Source of the DNA: an uncultured Bacteroidales bacterium
Lineage (GTDB): Bacteria; Bacteroidota; Bacteroidia; Bacteroidales; Bacteroidaceae
Reading direction: 5' to 3'
Assembly (NCBI GenBank): GCA_902760345.1
Contig: CACWFY010000007.1
Span: 59,722-123,721, forward strand
DNA length: 64,000 nt
Shown here: in pieces, positions 18,748-27,962 of the stretch
Layout: each line of letters starts with the position of its first letter
Position numbering within the stretch: the first letter of the stretch is position 1
Notes under the pieces: generated by a model
The model's database searches: none
Told to the model about the DNA's origin: nothing
Seen by the model: only the letters and a program-made list of their open reading frames with translations
Program-made: the position numbers and the translations under genes

Positions 18748-20151
18748 ATGACTCTGATAAAATCTATTTCAGGCATCCGCGGAACGATTGGCGGACGCAC
18801 AGGCGATACTCTGAACCCACTGGATATCGTCAAGTTTACGACAGCTTATGCCACCTTTATCGGTCGCACCATTCCACAAGATAAAAAAGGAAAGATTGTG
18901 GTAGGCCGCGACGGACGCATCTCCGGACCGATGGTCCGCGACGTGGTGTGCGGCACCCTGGTGGGCATGGGATACGATGTGCTTGACATCGGCTATGCCT
19001 CGACACCGACCACCGAGTTGGCCGTGACGATGAGCGGTGCCGACGGTGGTATCATTATCACCGCCTCGCATAACCCACGCCAGTGGAACGCCCTGAAGTT
19101 GCTGAACCGTGAGGGCGAGTTCCTGACGGCTGCCGACGGGGCAGAGGTGCTGGCTATTGCCGAGAAGGAAGACTTCGACTATGCCGACGTCGACCAGCTG
19201 GGCAAGGTGACCATTGACAACTCGTTTGACGACCGCCACGTACAGTCGGTGCTCGACCTGCAGCTGGTTGATGCCGACGCCATCCGTCAGGCACGCTTTA
19301 CCGTTTGCGTCGACAGCATCAATTCCGTGGGCGGACTGATATTACCCAAGTTGCTGGAGCGTCTGGGCGTAGGCTATAAGTTCCTGAACAGCGACGTGAC
19401 AGGCGACTTTGCACATAACCCCGAGCCGCTGGAGAAAAACCTCAAGGGCATCATGGACGAGATGAGCACCGGTCACTACGACCTGGGTATCGTCGTCGAC
19501 CCTGACGTGGACCGTTTGGCCTTCATCTGCGAAGATGGCAAGATGTTCGGCGAGGAATATACGCTGGTCAGTGTGGCCGACTATGTGTTGTCGGAAACAA
19601 AGAACAAGTCGCTGACCACCGTCTCAAACCTCTCCAGTACTCGTGCCCTGCGCGACGTCACTGAGAAGCACGGCGGACGCTATGCCGCTGCTGCCGTTGG
19701 TGAGGTGAACGTGACGACGAAGATGAAGGAGGTCGGAGCCGTGATTGGTGGCGAGGGCAATGGTGGTGTCATCTATCCTGAGAGCCACTACGGCCGTGAC
19801 GCGCTGGTAGGCATTGCCCTGTTCCTGACTTCGCTGGCCAAGAAAGACTGCAAGGTCAGCGAGTTGCGCAAGACGTTCCCCGACTACCAGATAGCCAAGA
19901 ACCGTATCGACCTGACGCCCGTAACGGATGTTGACGCCATCCTTGTGAAGGTGAAAGAGATGTTTGCCAAGGACGCTACGGCACAGGTCAATGACATCGA
20001 CGGCGTGAAGATTGACTTCCCTGATCGTTGGGTACACCTGCGCAAGTCGAACACCGAACCCATCATCCGCGTGTATAGTGAGGCGGCGACGATGGAGCAG
20101 GCCGACGAGTTGGGCAAACAGCTGATGCAAGTGGTTTATGATATGCAATAA
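18748..20151 (+). CDS. glmM: Phosphoglucosamine mutase / phosphohexomutase
   Basis: The 467-residue alpha-D-phosphohexomutase shows the active-site serine loop ITASHNP (Ser107), the metal loop DPDVDRL, the sugar loop GEGNGG and the phosphate loop RKSNTEP. Homologues of this type convert glucosamine-6-phosphate to the 1-phosphate for UDP-GlcNAc synthesis; phosphomannomutase is the alternative and cannot be excluded. Start MTLIKSISGIRGTIG matches family N-termini. A terminator follows immediately. Confidence 0.85.
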   Translation: MTLIKSISGIRGTIGGRTGDTLNPLDIVKFTTAYATFIGRTIPQDKKGKIVVGRDGRISGPMVRDVVCGTLVGMGYDVLDIGYASTPTTELAVTMSGADGGIIITASHNPRQWNALKLLNREGEFLTAADGAEVLAIAEKEDFDYADVDQLGKVTIDNSFDDRHVQSVLDLQLVDADAIRQARFTVCVDSINSVGGLILPKLLERLGVGYKFLNSDVTGDFAHNPEPLEKNLKGIMDEMSTGHYDLGIVVDPDVDRLAFICEDGKMFGEEYTLVSVADYVLSETKNKSLTTVSNLSSTRALRDVTEKHGGRYAAAAVGEVNVTTKMKEVGAVIGGEGNGGVIYPESHYGRDALVGIALFLTSLAKKDCKVSELRKTFPDYQIAKNRIDLTPVTDVDAILVKVKEMFAKDATAQVNDIDGVKIDFPDRWVHLRKSNTEPIIRVYSEAATMEQADELGKQLMQVVYDMQ

Positions 20152-20180
20152 AAAAAAGAGGCACACGCCTCTTTTTTTTT
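20151..20180 (+). terminator. Intrinsic terminator after glmM
   Basis: An A-run and GAGGC pair with GCCTC and a run of ten T around an ACAC loop. The A-run makes it usable in both directions, so it may also end the convergent barrel gene. Confidence 0.85.
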
Positions 20181-20228
20181 ATTTTCTCATTTTCTCATTT
20201 TCTCATTTTCTCATTTTCTCATTTTCTC
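20181..20228. repeat. Six perfect tandem copies of ATTTTCTC
   Basis: An 8-bp unit is repeated six times without a mismatch, just past the terminator and 6 nt before the stop of the convergent beta-barrel gene. Confidence 0.95.
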
Positions 20229-20233
20229 CATTT

Positions 20234-20863
20234 CTAAAAGTTCACACCCACGTTCAGGAAGAAGCTGCGGTTGCGGACGGACTGGAAATCGTCTTTGCTG
20301 ATGTTGGCCAGACCGAAGTCGAAGCCCGCCTCGGCATAGACCATTTGGTACTCTAAGCCACAGCCGATGCGCAGACCACCATCGAGGCGGTTGACAATAT
20401 TGTAGGAACTTTGCGATTCGCGCTCGGTATAGTTCTTGGTCTTGCCGGCAAAGCCTGCAGCGAGATATCCGCCGAGGAAGGGCTGGATATAGAAGTCGTC
20501 GGCAACATCGAACGAATACTTGCAGACCAGCGGCACCTCGAAATAGGTCAGGCGGGTCTTGACATTGTTATACTTGCTCTCACCACCTTTCTCGGAATAG
20601 AAAGCACCAACCTCAAGCCAGACGGGGGCGCTGTTGGCCAGTTGGAAGCCATAGACGGCACCAAAGGCCAGTCCGGCGCGGCTATCCATATCCATATCGG
20701 CCACGTCGCTCGAGAGTGACGCGATGTTCAGACCCAGGCGCAGACCATAGTAGCGCTCAGTATCATTATGGTTGTAACGGCTACGCTGACGACTATATTC
20801 ATATTGTGCAAACGATGGCGTAGCAAGGAGTGCGATAAGTGCGAATACAATAATTTTCTTCAT
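20234..20863 (-). CDS. Outer-membrane beta-barrel protein (PorT/OmpW-like)
   Basis: The 209-residue protein starts with a signal peptide, MKKIIVFALIALLATPSFAQ, followed by alternating beta strands (YYGLRLGLNIASL, GFQLANSAPVWLEVGAFYSEKG) and ends in SFFLNVGVNF with the barrel-terminal Phe. This matches small Bacteroidetes outer-membrane barrels. The frame is open further upstream, but the signal peptide and the promoter at 20905-20935 place the start at 20863. The function is unknown; it lies downstream of a LytTR regulator that may control it. Confidence 0.85.
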   Translation of the reverse strand: MKKIIVFALIALLATPSFAQYEYSRQRSRYNHNDTERYYGLRLGLNIASLSSDVADMDMDSRAGLAFGAVYGFQLANSAPVWLEVGAFYSEKGGESKYNNVKTRLTYFEVPLVCKYSFDVADDFYIQPFLGGYLAAGFAGKTKNYTERESQSSYNIVNRLDGGLRIGCGLEYQMVYAEAGFDFGLANISKDDFQSVRNRSFFLNVGVNF

Positions 20864-20904
20864 GACTTTGTTGGGTGTTTGATGGTTGTTTACCATTTGG
20901 CGGA

Positions 20905-20935
20905 CAAAGTTACGAATATTTTTGCTATTTGCCAA
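20905..20935 (-). promoter_or_regulatory. Promoter of the beta-barrel gene, overlapping the end of the LytTR gene
   Basis: TAACTTTG (20905-20912, minus) with TTG (20933-20935) 20 nt upstream. The upstream element lies inside the last codons of the response regulator. Confidence 0.7.
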
Positions 20936-21680
20936 GAAATTTCGTGTCAAGATAACGTTGGAACGTATCTTTATACATGTCACCGATGGGCAGATAGGTC
21001 TCGCTGTCCATGATGATGCGGTTTTTGTTGACTTCCTGAATCTTCGTGAGGTTGACGATATAGGAGCGGTGTATGCGCATAAAAGTGTCGGGCAGCCGCT
21101 CTTCCATCTTCTTCATCGACAGCAGGGTGACAATGGGTTTGCTCTCGCTGTCAAGCCACACCTTCAGATACTCGCTCATGGCCTCGACATAGCGGATGTC
21201 AGAGATGCTGACCTTGACGATGCGGTAGTCGGTCTTGAGGAAGATGGTGTCGTTGGAAGGTGAGGAGGGGAGAGGATGAGAAGGTGAGGGGGCGTCAGCG
21301 GGTGAACTGCTGACCACAGGGCTGCTTTGCAGCCTTTCTTTTAGCCGGTTGGCAGCCCGCTGAAAGTCTTGTAGGCCAAAGGGTTTGAGCAGATAGTCGA
21401 CGGCATTGACCCGGAAGCCCTCGACGGCATATTCCGCATAGGCTGTGGTGAAGACGACGAGGGGTGCGACGGTCAGCGACTTGATGAAGTCCATGCCGTT
21501 GAGGTCGGGCATGTTGATGTCGCAGAAGATGGCGTCGACGGTGTCGTGCTCGAGGAATGTGCGTGCCTCCAGTGCACTCTGACACTGGACAGTCAGTTCG
21601 AGGAAAGGCACTTTGCCGATGTAGGCGGCAATCTGCTGGAGCGCTAGGGGCTCGTCGTCAATAGCCATGCAACGTATCAT
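20925..21680 (-). CDS. LytTR-family response regulator
   Basis: The 251-residue protein has an N-terminal receiver (acidic D8/D9, phospho-acceptor Asp54 in FCDINMPDLNG, TTAYAEYAVEGF switch region, conserved Lys in LLKPFG) and a C-terminal LytTR DNA-binding domain (VKVSISDIRYVEAMSEYLKV, FMRIHRSYIVNL). Between them (residues about 125-145) lies a low-complexity Ser/Pro linker encoded by GGTGAGGAG-like repeats. It overlaps the sensor kinase by 23 nt and is its cognate regulator. Likely targets are the nearby barrel or surface-protein genes (inference). Confidence 0.93.
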   Translation of the reverse strand: MIRCMAIDDEPLALQQIAAYIGKVPFLELTVQCQSALEARTFLEHDTVDAIFCDINMPDLNGMDFIKSLTVAPLVVFTTAYAEYAVEGFRVNAVDYLLKPFGLQDFQRAANRLKERLQSSPVVSSSPADAPSPSHPLPSSPSNDTIFLKTDYRIVKVSISDIRYVEAMSEYLKVWLDSESKPIVTLLSMKKMEERLPDTFMRIHRSYIVNLTKIQEVNKNRIIMDSETYLPIGDMYKDTFQRYLDTKFLGK

Positions 21681-22797
21681 TGGTGTTGGGTGTTAGGGGG
21701 ATGTTGAGTTCGACGGTATATGTTTCGGGGGTCTCGTGGATATTCAGCGTAAAATTGTTGTCATAGAGTAACTGTAAGCGTTGCTTGACATTGGCCAGGC
21801 CGACACCGCCCTTCTCCTGGTTGGGCGTGTCAGCCTTTGAGTTGTGGCAGGTGAAGTGCAGGCGGCTGCTGCTGACCGACGCCTTGATCTCGATGAACGA
21901 CGGCCGCTGGTAGCTGATGCCGTGCTTGAAGGCATTCTCGATGAACGAGATGAGCATTAGCGGCTGAATGGTCTTGTCGGGAACCTCGTCGGGCAGGTCG
22001 ACCTCAATGCGTACCTTGTCGGTATAACGCAGGCGCATGAGTGTGACATAGTGGCGGATGAAGTCGAACTCGCGGGTGAGGGGCACGCCGTTCTTGTCGC
22101 CCTCATAGAGAATGAACCGCATCATCTTCGACAATTCCAGAATGGTCGACTTCGCCTTCTCGGGATCGATGTCCACCAGTGCATGGATGTTGTTGAGCGT
22201 GTTCATAAAGAAGTGAGGATTAATCTGATATTTCAGATACTCCAGCTGCTGTGCGAGGTTCTCCTTCTGCAGAGCAGCCAGCTTCTTCTGGTCGCTACGC
22301 CCCTTGAAATAGCCTTTTACGCCGAGGTTCATGCCGAACATCAGCACCAGTACGACGACGGCCACCACGTCGTGCTCACCAAAGAATACCGGTGGGACGT
22401 GCTGTCCTTTCTTGAATTCAGGTGGCCGGTGGCGTTTGAACTCCTCCATCTTCTCTATCTGCTCGATGGGTGGTGGACCGTGACGCATCGGCTGCGGACG
22501 GTGGGAACACTGGTAGATGATGAACAGCGACAAGATGACGGCGACGATGGAGAAGTAGAGCACTCGCTTCTGCCGGTGTATCAGCATGGGTGCCAACACA
22601 AAGTTGTGGACGAGGAACAGGAGAAAGTAGACCACAAACAGCTTCCATACCATGAGGATGTCGCTCCACTGGAACGTGAAGTCAGGCATGCTGACGGAGC
22701 GCACATACAAACTCAGCACCGGGGCAGCAAAGAGCATGCCCCAGAGTGCCAAGTAGACGGTATTCTCCTGTCGTGACTGTATCTTCATCCAATACAT
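21658..22797 (-). CDS. LytS/YehU-type sensor histidine kinase
   Basis: The 379-residue protein has three or four membrane segments in the first 160 residues (YLALWGMLFAAPVLSLYV, LFVVYFLLFLVHNFVLAP, YFSIVAVILSLFIIYQC, VVAVVVLVLMFGMNL). A cytoplasmic His_kinase domain follows with QINPHFFMNTLNN (phospho-acceptor His195), then a GHKL ATPase domain with FIENAFKHG and GGVGLANVKQRL. The start may be at 22797 or at the ATG three codons downstream. It forms a two-component pair with the overlapping LytTR gene. Confidence 0.92.
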   Translation of the reverse strand: MYWMKIQSRQENTVYLALWGMLFAAPVLSLYVRSVSMPDFTFQWSDILMVWKLFVVYFLLFLVHNFVLAPMLIHRQKRVLYFSIVAVILSLFIIYQCSHRPQPMRHGPPPIEQIEKMEEFKRHRPPEFKKGQHVPPVFFGEHDVVAVVVLVLMFGMNLGVKGYFKGRSDQKKLAALQKENLAQQLEYLKYQINPHFFMNTLNNIHALVDIDPEKAKSTILELSKMMRFILYEGDKNGVPLTREFDFIRHYVTLMRLRYTDKVRIEVDLPDEVPDKTIQPLMLISFIENAFKHGISYQRPSFIEIKASVSSSRLHFTCHNSKADTPNQEKGGVGLANVKQRLQLLYDNNFTLNIHETPETYTVELNIPLTPNTNDTLHGY

Positions 22798-22846
22798 ATA
22801 ACGTAGCGTTTCTTGATTTATTGTCTAATGTGTTCAGGTCAGCGGC

Positions 22847-24823
22847 TTACCATCGTGGACCATCACCGCCGCCGCTGGACGAAGAGTAATTGCTCAGTGT
22901 GACGGTGTTGCCGTTGCTGATGGTGCCGTCAATGGTAACCATGCCGTTCAGGATGGACGTGCCCTCGTTCACGGTGACGTCTGACTTCAGAGCTGGTGTC
23001 GACGAGGTGTAGACGATGAGCTTCAGGTTGCTGCTGCCACCGCTCCATGGGCCACCGCCGCCACCTGTGGTGGCTGCCGGCGTCTTGAAGGCTGCTGCCA
23101 GCGTGCTGCCGTTATAGAGCGCATACCAGGCGTTCTTCGACCATGATGACGTGTATTTGCAGGTTCCGCCAGAAATCTGTGCACCGCCCTCGAGGTCGCC
23201 TACGGCTATCAGCGTGCCACCGGTGATGTATAGCTTCTTGCCCTGCTCGGTATTGGCGTCGAGCGACTTCTCGGGGCTGCCCGTGCCGACGGCATAGATG
23301 AAGCCCCCCTTGACGTAAAAGTTGCCGTTAGAGTCCATGGCATCGTTGCCCGAAGAGATGCAGTAGATATAGCCGCCGTTGACCGTCATATCACCCGAGC
23401 CGTTGGTGTCGCTGTTGTACGAGGCGTTGATGCCGTCGTCCGACGAGCTGACGATGGTCTGCCCACCATTGAATGTGATGCTGGTCTTCGACTCGATGCC
23501 CTCGCCACCGGCACCGCTGGTGGTCACATCGATGATTCCGTCGTTGATGATGATGGCGCCATCAACCTTCACACCCTTGGGTGACGACTTGTAGTCACTG
23601 TCGTAGTTGTCGAGGGTTCTTGAGTTGGTGACTACCGACAGCGTGCCGTTTGACGAGGCCACAACAGCATTGCCTGACGTCTTGATGATGGTCGTGCCGC
23701 CGTCGAGGGTGAACGCTCCGTCGGCATTGATGCCCTTGCCACCGGCTCCTGTGCTGGTGAGTGTCAGCGTACCACCGCTGATGGTGATGTTGCCGTCAGC
23801 GCTAAGGCATGAGGAAGACTTGGTCTTGAGCTTTTTGCTGTCCCACAGGCCTCCACCGCTGGTCGTGATGGTGATGTCGCCGCCTTCGATGAGCATGTCG
23901 CCCTCGGCATTGATGCCCTTACAAGCGTCAGCGGTGATGGTAGCGCTGATGGTGCCCCCAAGCAGGTAGATGTTACCCGAGTCTTCGTCCTCGTGGTCGG
24001 TGAGCATACCTGTCGAGGTGTCGCCCTCTAAATCACACTGGATGCCGTCGTCACCAATGCTCTTCATGCTCAGCGTGCCGCTTTCCATGAGGAAATACTG
24101 CGAGCAGTTGATGCCGTCCTTGACGGACTTTAGGATATTGACCGTACAGTTCTTAATCTCGACATATTCACCGCTCTTGATGGCATGTGACGTGTTGCCG
24201 GTAATGTTTAGGATGCCCTTGCCTTTCAGCTCCAGATGTCCCTTGACATACAGACAACCTTTCTGCGAACCGCCGGCGCCGTCGACGAGTGTGTTCTCGG
24301 TGTCTTTCTTCACGCTCATCTCAATGCGCTTGCCGTTAGTGATATTGATAGGTGCTCCCGTGGGGTTGGTCAATGTCAGACCATTCAATGTTACGGTAGC
24401 CTTGTAGCTGCCGCTCATGGCAAATTCACCGTCAGTAGATGTTCCGCTGAGGTTATAGGTGATTTCACCCACGGTGTCGTCCACCATACTGCTCTGAGCA
24501 ATGCTGACGTGGGCACCGCTGATCGTAACATCCACATATTGGGCGATGTTGCCAGCCACGTATACCAGCGCCTCTGTGCCGTTATATTGAATATTGACGT
24601 TGTTGTCCTTCAAACTGCTGTCGTCGGTCCACATCTTGCCTATCTGACTGATGTCGAAGGTTTTGCCGGTAATGGTCATCTGTGTGCCGCCAGAAAAGGT
24701 CATCGTGCCCGTCTGGTCGGCGGGAAACTGATAGGTGGTGCCACCTGTCGTCACGTTCAGCGTCTGGGCCGCTGCTGCCATGCCGGTCAGCAGGGTGGCT
24801 ATGGTAAACAGTATTTGTTTCAT
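22847..24823 (-). CDS. Carbohydrate-binding-domain protein, Cthe_2159-like beta-helix
   Basis: The 658-residue protein starts with a signal peptide (MKQILFTIATLLTGMAAAAQ). The body is a long series of beta-helix rungs with recurrent GGxIxIxxxGxGxxGIxA patterns (ISGGTLTLTSTGAGGKGINA, GSGDMTVNGGYIYC). This is the pattern of the Cthe_2159 family, whose founder binds acidic plant polysaccharides. It ends in a Ser/Gly-rich tail without a clear membrane anchor. Its ATG overlaps the stop of the preceding sorted protein (ATGA), and a paralogue lies at 25259-27058. Confidence 0.85.
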   Translation of the reverse strand: MKQILFTIATLLTGMAAAAQTLNVTTGGTTYQFPADQTGTMTFSGGTQMTITGKTFDISQIGKMWTDDSSLKDNNVNIQYNGTEALVYVAGNIAQYVDVTISGAHVSIAQSSMVDDTVGEITYNLSGTSTDGEFAMSGSYKATVTLNGLTLTNPTGAPINITNGKRIEMSVKKDTENTLVDGAGGSQKGCLYVKGHLELKGKGILNITGNTSHAIKSGEYVEIKNCTVNILKSVKDGINCSQYFLMESGTLSMKSIGDDGIQCDLEGDTSTGMLTDHEDEDSGNIYLLGGTISATITADACKGINAEGDMLIEGGDITITTSGGGLWDSKKLKTKSSSCLSADGNITISGGTLTLTSTGAGGKGINADGAFTLDGGTTIIKTSGNAVVASSNGTLSVVTNSRTLDNYDSDYKSSPKGVKVDGAIIINDGIIDVTTSGAGGEGIESKTSITFNGGQTIVSSSDDGINASYNSDTNGSGDMTVNGGYIYCISSGNDAMDSNGNFYVKGGFIYAVGTGSPEKSLDANTEQGKKLYITGGTLIAVGDLEGGAQISGGTCKYTSSWSKNAWYALYNGSTLAAAFKTPAATTGGGGGPWSGGSSNLKLIVYTSSTPALKSDVTVNEGTSILNGMVTIDGTISNGNTVTLSNYSSSSGGGDGPRW

Positions 24824-25212
24824 TTGATGCTTACTTTGATGGTTTTGTTACTGTTCTTCAGAATGTATACCCCCTTGGGAAGTTGTGCACCCTGTGGCAT
24901 CTGACGGCCGTTAAGGTCGTAGATGGTGGTGTTGCTGTCGGTCACCAACTGGTTGACGCTGATGGTCTGTATGCCTGTGGTGCCTTCGTTTGAAAACTCC
25001 ATCTGTGTGAGGGAGACCAGGGGTAGGGTGGCCAGTGCCTCGTCGCCGCTGGATGCCAGCAGGTAGCCGTCGGCGAACTGAATAGTGAGATTGCTGGCCG
25101 TCACGGCTTTTGTCGTGCCGTCGGTCAGGGTGAATACCAAGTATTCGTAGCCTGCAGCCCGTGTCGCTATCGAACAGATGCAGAGGACTGCGAGAAGCAT
25201 GAGTTTTTTCAT
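24820..25212 (-). CDS. Small secreted protein with C-terminal sorting-type domain
   Basis: The protein has 130 residues: a signal peptide (MKKLMLLAVLCICSIATRAA), a short central domain (YLVFTLTDGTTKAVTASN), and a C-terminus YDLNGRQMPQGAQLPKGVY followed by ILKNSNKTIKVSIK. This C-terminus resembles type IX secretion sorting domains of Prevotella (YD-x-x-GR, KG-x-Y). The stop overlaps the next gene's start by 4 nt. The start at 25212 is chosen for the signal peptide; the open frame extends to 25287. Function unknown; probably a small surface partner of the flanking beta-helix proteins. Confidence 0.75.
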   Translation of the reverse strand: MKKLMLLAVLCICSIATRAAGYEYLVFTLTDGTTKAVTASNLTIQFADGYLLASSGDEALATLPLVSLTQMEFSNEGTTGIQTISVNQLVTDSNTTIYDLNGRQMPQGAQLPKGVYILKNSNKTIKVSIK

Positions 25213-25258
25213 AATGCTTGCTTGATTTTTGTTTATATTCTTATTGTATTCTGTCATA

Positions 25259-27058
25259 TTACCATCTGCCGCCAGGCATTCCGCCACCCATGCTGCTGGT
25301 GATGCTGTTGGATGCCGTCACGCTGACCGACGAAGAGCCTACCGTCAGCGTATAGCTGCTGCCGCTGCTCATGCCCGGAGCTGTTACCAGGAGTGTGCCG
25401 CTGGCACTATATGGTGGCAGGGTGAATGTCGCCAGTGTGGTGGAGCCGTCAGCAATGGTCGCTGTGGTGTTGGCAGCAACGCTGCCGCTTGCCTGAACCA
25501 GTCCTTGCGAGGTGCTGCCCAGTTTTACGTCAATGCGTCCGCCAATGGCCAGCAGACTGCCGCCCGTGATGTAGAGGGCGTGGCTCTCGTCGGCATCAAT
25601 GCCCGACTCTGCTCCGCCAGCGCCAAAGGCTATCGTGTTGCCACCTTTTATATATAGGTTGCCGTTGGCGTCGATGCCGTCGTTGTTGGTGCCTACGGCC
25701 ACTACCGTTCCGCCGCTGATGGTCAGGTCACCGCTGGAATTGATGGCGTCATCATAGCCAGCCACCATCACCGTTCCTCCCGTGATGTCGAGCGTGCCCT
25801 TGCTCTCGATGCCCTCACCGTTCGTTCCTGAGGTGCGTACCATGATGTCACCGCCAGTGATCTTGAGTACGCCGTGTTGCTCGGTGACCGTGCCGTCAGC
25901 AGCTGTTGCGGCCTTGACACCAATCTTGATGCCCTTGGGCGACGAGGTGTAGGCGTCGGCGATGTTGTCGGTATTGCCCGTATAGTTATGGCTCTCAGTG
26001 GTGCCGTTGCTGTAGTACAGTCCACCCTCGGTGATGATGCGTATCTTACCACCGCTGATGTAGCCCTCGTAGTCGGCTTTCATGCCCTTGCCACCACTGC
26101 CGGTAGCCTTGGCATAGACCTCGCCGCCGTTGATGTAGAGAATGTTGTCACACTTGAGGCCTGCGGCAGCTTTGGTCTCCTGGTCTTCCGTGTCCCATTC
26201 ACCGTTGCCTGTGCAGATGACGGTGGTGCGTCCGCCATTGATGGTGATGTCGTTGTCGCAGTTGATGCCCTTGGCTCCCAAGCCTGCTGTCTGGACATTC
26301 AGGATGCCACCGTTGATGATGCAGTCGCTACCCTTGATGCCATGATTGGCCGCCTCTACATAGACGTTGATGCCCTTCTCGAAAAGCACGTAGCTCTTCG
26401 CATGGATACCGTTGTTATATTTTCCGTAGACCTCCAGCGAGCCGGTGCCGCTGAACAGTATCTTACCCTTGCTGTAGAGGGCACTCTTTTGGCTGGCACC
26501 ATCGCCTGTGCCGTCAGTCAGCTTGTTGCTACCTGTCAGCACGACGTATGCCGCCTGCTTGCTGTCAAGGTTGAGGGCTGCCGATGCTGCACTGGTGATG
26601 TCTGTCCCGTTGAGGTTTACCTCGTAGGCGGTGTTGCCTTGGATGGTCAACGAACCGTTGGCGGTTGTTCCGCTGACCACGTAGCAGACACCCTGCGTCG
26701 AGCCGTGATTGGTGGTGACGTGTCCGTCGCTGACGGTGATATTCACACCGTTATCTGTCGTCGCCACGGGGTTGGCCATGTCGATGTTGACAATAGTGGC
26801 AAACGCCTGCTGGTTAATGTCGTCGGCAGCATCAGGATAGGTGGCACTGGCTGTCGATGCGGGCTCTGCCGTCGTGCGGTCGATGCTTACGTCGAAGGTG
26901 CTCAGCTCGCCTGAGCCTGCGGTGACGCCACCATTCCCCGTTCCCGTACCTATGCCGGTCATCGTTTCGGGCAGATTGTCGTATGCATTGTTTAGTGAAC
27001 ATGCTGACAGTAGCATAACAGATGCGAAGAGTATCGCGAATTGCTTTTCTTTTTTCAT
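25259..27058 (-). CDS. Carbohydrate-binding-domain lipoprotein, Cthe_2159-like beta-helix
   Basis: The 599-residue protein begins with a lipoprotein signal (MKKEKQFAILFASVMLLSAC, Cys20), so it should be anchored in the outer membrane. Beta-helix repeats similar to the paralogue at 22847-24823 follow (INGGRTTVICTGNGEWDTED, ISGGTVVAVGTNNDGIDANG). This is the first gene of a unit starting at the promoter 27101-27131, followed by the small sorted protein and the second beta-helix protein. A role in binding acidic polysaccharide at the cell surface is inferred from the family founder. Confidence 0.85.
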   Translation of the reverse strand: MKKEKQFAILFASVMLLSACSLNNAYDNLPETMTGIGTGTGNGGVTAGSGELSTFDVSIDRTTAEPASTASATYPDAADDINQQAFATIVNIDMANPVATTDNGVNITVSDGHVTTNHGSTQGVCYVVSGTTANGSLTIQGNTAYEVNLNGTDITSAASAALNLDSKQAAYVVLTGSNKLTDGTGDGASQKSALYSKGKILFSGTGSLEVYGKYNNGIHAKSYVLFEKGINVYVEAANHGIKGSDCIINGGILNVQTAGLGAKGINCDNDITINGGRTTVICTGNGEWDTEDQETKAAAGLKCDNILYINGGEVYAKATGSGGKGMKADYEGYISGGKIRIITEGGLYYSNGTTESHNYTGNTDNIADAYTSSPKGIKIGVKAATAADGTVTEQHGVLKITGGDIMVRTSGTNGEGIESKGTLDITGGTVMVAGYDDAINSSGDLTISGGTVVAVGTNNDGIDANGNLYIKGGNTIAFGAGGAESGIDADESHALYITGGSLLAIGGRIDVKLGSTSQGLVQASGSVAANTTATIADGSTTLATFTLPPYSASGTLLVTAPGMSSGSSYTLTVGSSSVSVTASNSITSSMGGGMPGGRW

Positions 27059-27100
27059 ACTGTTTTAGTAAAAATGAGTTTATTCTTTTTGTTTTGGGAA

Positions 27101-27131
27101 CAAAGATAGACATAAAGAAACCGTTGGCCAA
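27101..27131 (-). promoter_or_regulatory. Promoter of the beta-helix lipoprotein unit
   Basis: TATCTTTG (27101-27108, minus) with TTG (27129-27131) 20 nt upstream; 42 nt before the ATG. The -33 element overlaps the terminator stem of the upstream xth gene. Confidence 0.7.
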
Positions 27132-27148
27132 ATATATTCAGCCAACGG
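27112..27148 (-). terminator. Terminator after exonuclease III
   Basis: On the minus strand CCGTTGGC (27141-27148) pairs with GCCAACGG (27121-27128) around a 12-nt loop and is followed by TTTCTTTAT. Confidence 0.65.
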
Positions 27149-27179
27149 GTATATTCTTTCAGCGAATCAGTATGGATTC

Positions 27180-27935
27180 TTATAGTAATTGGAGGTCTAA
27201 CTCTACGGGACAGTGGTCAGAGCCGTAGATGTCGGTAAGGATTTTGGCGTCAGCAATCTGGGGGCGCAGACGTTCTGATGTGACGAAATAGTCGATGCGC
27301 CATCCGGCATTCTTCTGACGGGCCTGGAAGCGGTATGACCACCAGGAATAGGTGACTTGTTCGGGATAGAGTGTACGGAACGTGTCGATGAATCCGCAGG
27401 CGAGCAGGTCGGTGAACTTCTCACGCTCCTCATCGGTGAAGCCAGCATTCATGCGGTTGGTCTTGGGATTCTTCAGGTCTATCTCCTGATGGGCGACGTT
27501 CAGGTCACCGCACAGGATGACGGGCTTTTTCTGATCCAGTCGCTTCAGATAGTTGCGGAACGCATCCTCCCACGACATACGATATTCCAGACGTTTCAGT
27601 CCGTCCTGCGAGTTGGGCGTATAGCAGCAGACGAGATAGAACTGCTCCATCTCCAGCGTGATGACGCGTCCCTCGTGGTCGTGCAGGTCAATGCCGATGC
27701 CATACTCCACGCTCAGCGGCTGGTGGCGGGTGAAGATAGCCGTGCCGGAATAGCCTTTTTTGTCGGCATAGTTCCAGAAAGACTGGTAGCCCTCAAACTG
27801 CAGATCCAACTGGCCTGCCTGCATCTTCGTCTCTTGCAGACAAAAGAAATCAGCGTCCATCTCCTTGAAGATGTCGCTGAATCCTTTATCATTACAGGCA
27901 CGTAGCCCGTTGACGTTCCATGAAATGAACTTCAT
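27180..27935 (-). CDS. xth: Exodeoxyribonuclease III
   Basis: This 251-residue exonuclease/endonuclease/phosphatase-fold enzyme cleaves at abasic sites in base-excision repair. Catalytic elements: [10 protein letters not shown] (Asn7), LQETKMQ (Glu35), [14 protein letters not shown] and SDHCPV (C-terminal His). The length is normal for the ExoIII/ExoA family. It lies 27 nt after ribH on the same strand; the gap holds a short GGTGTTAG repeat tract. Confidence 0.92.
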   Translation of the reverse strand: MKFISWNVNGLRACNDKGFSDIFKEMDADFFCLQETKMQAGQLDLQFEGYQSFWNYADKKGYSGTAIFTRHQPLSVEYGIGIDLHDHEGRVITLEMEQFYLVCCYTPNSQDGLKRLEYRMSWEDAFRNYLKRLDQKKPVILCGDLNVAHQEIDLKNPKTNRMNAGFTDEEREKFTDLLACGFIDTFRTLYPEQVTYSWWSYRFQARQKNAGWRIDYFVTSERLRPQIADAKILTDIYGSDHCPVELDLQLL

Positions 27936-27962
27936 AGTTAGGTGTTGGGTGTTAGGTGTTTG

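Noticed and set aside
25874-26914. A 346-codon plus-strand frame antisense to the beta-helix lipoprotein.
   Set aside because: It mirrors the glycine-rich repeat of the real gene and has no signal or domain of its own.
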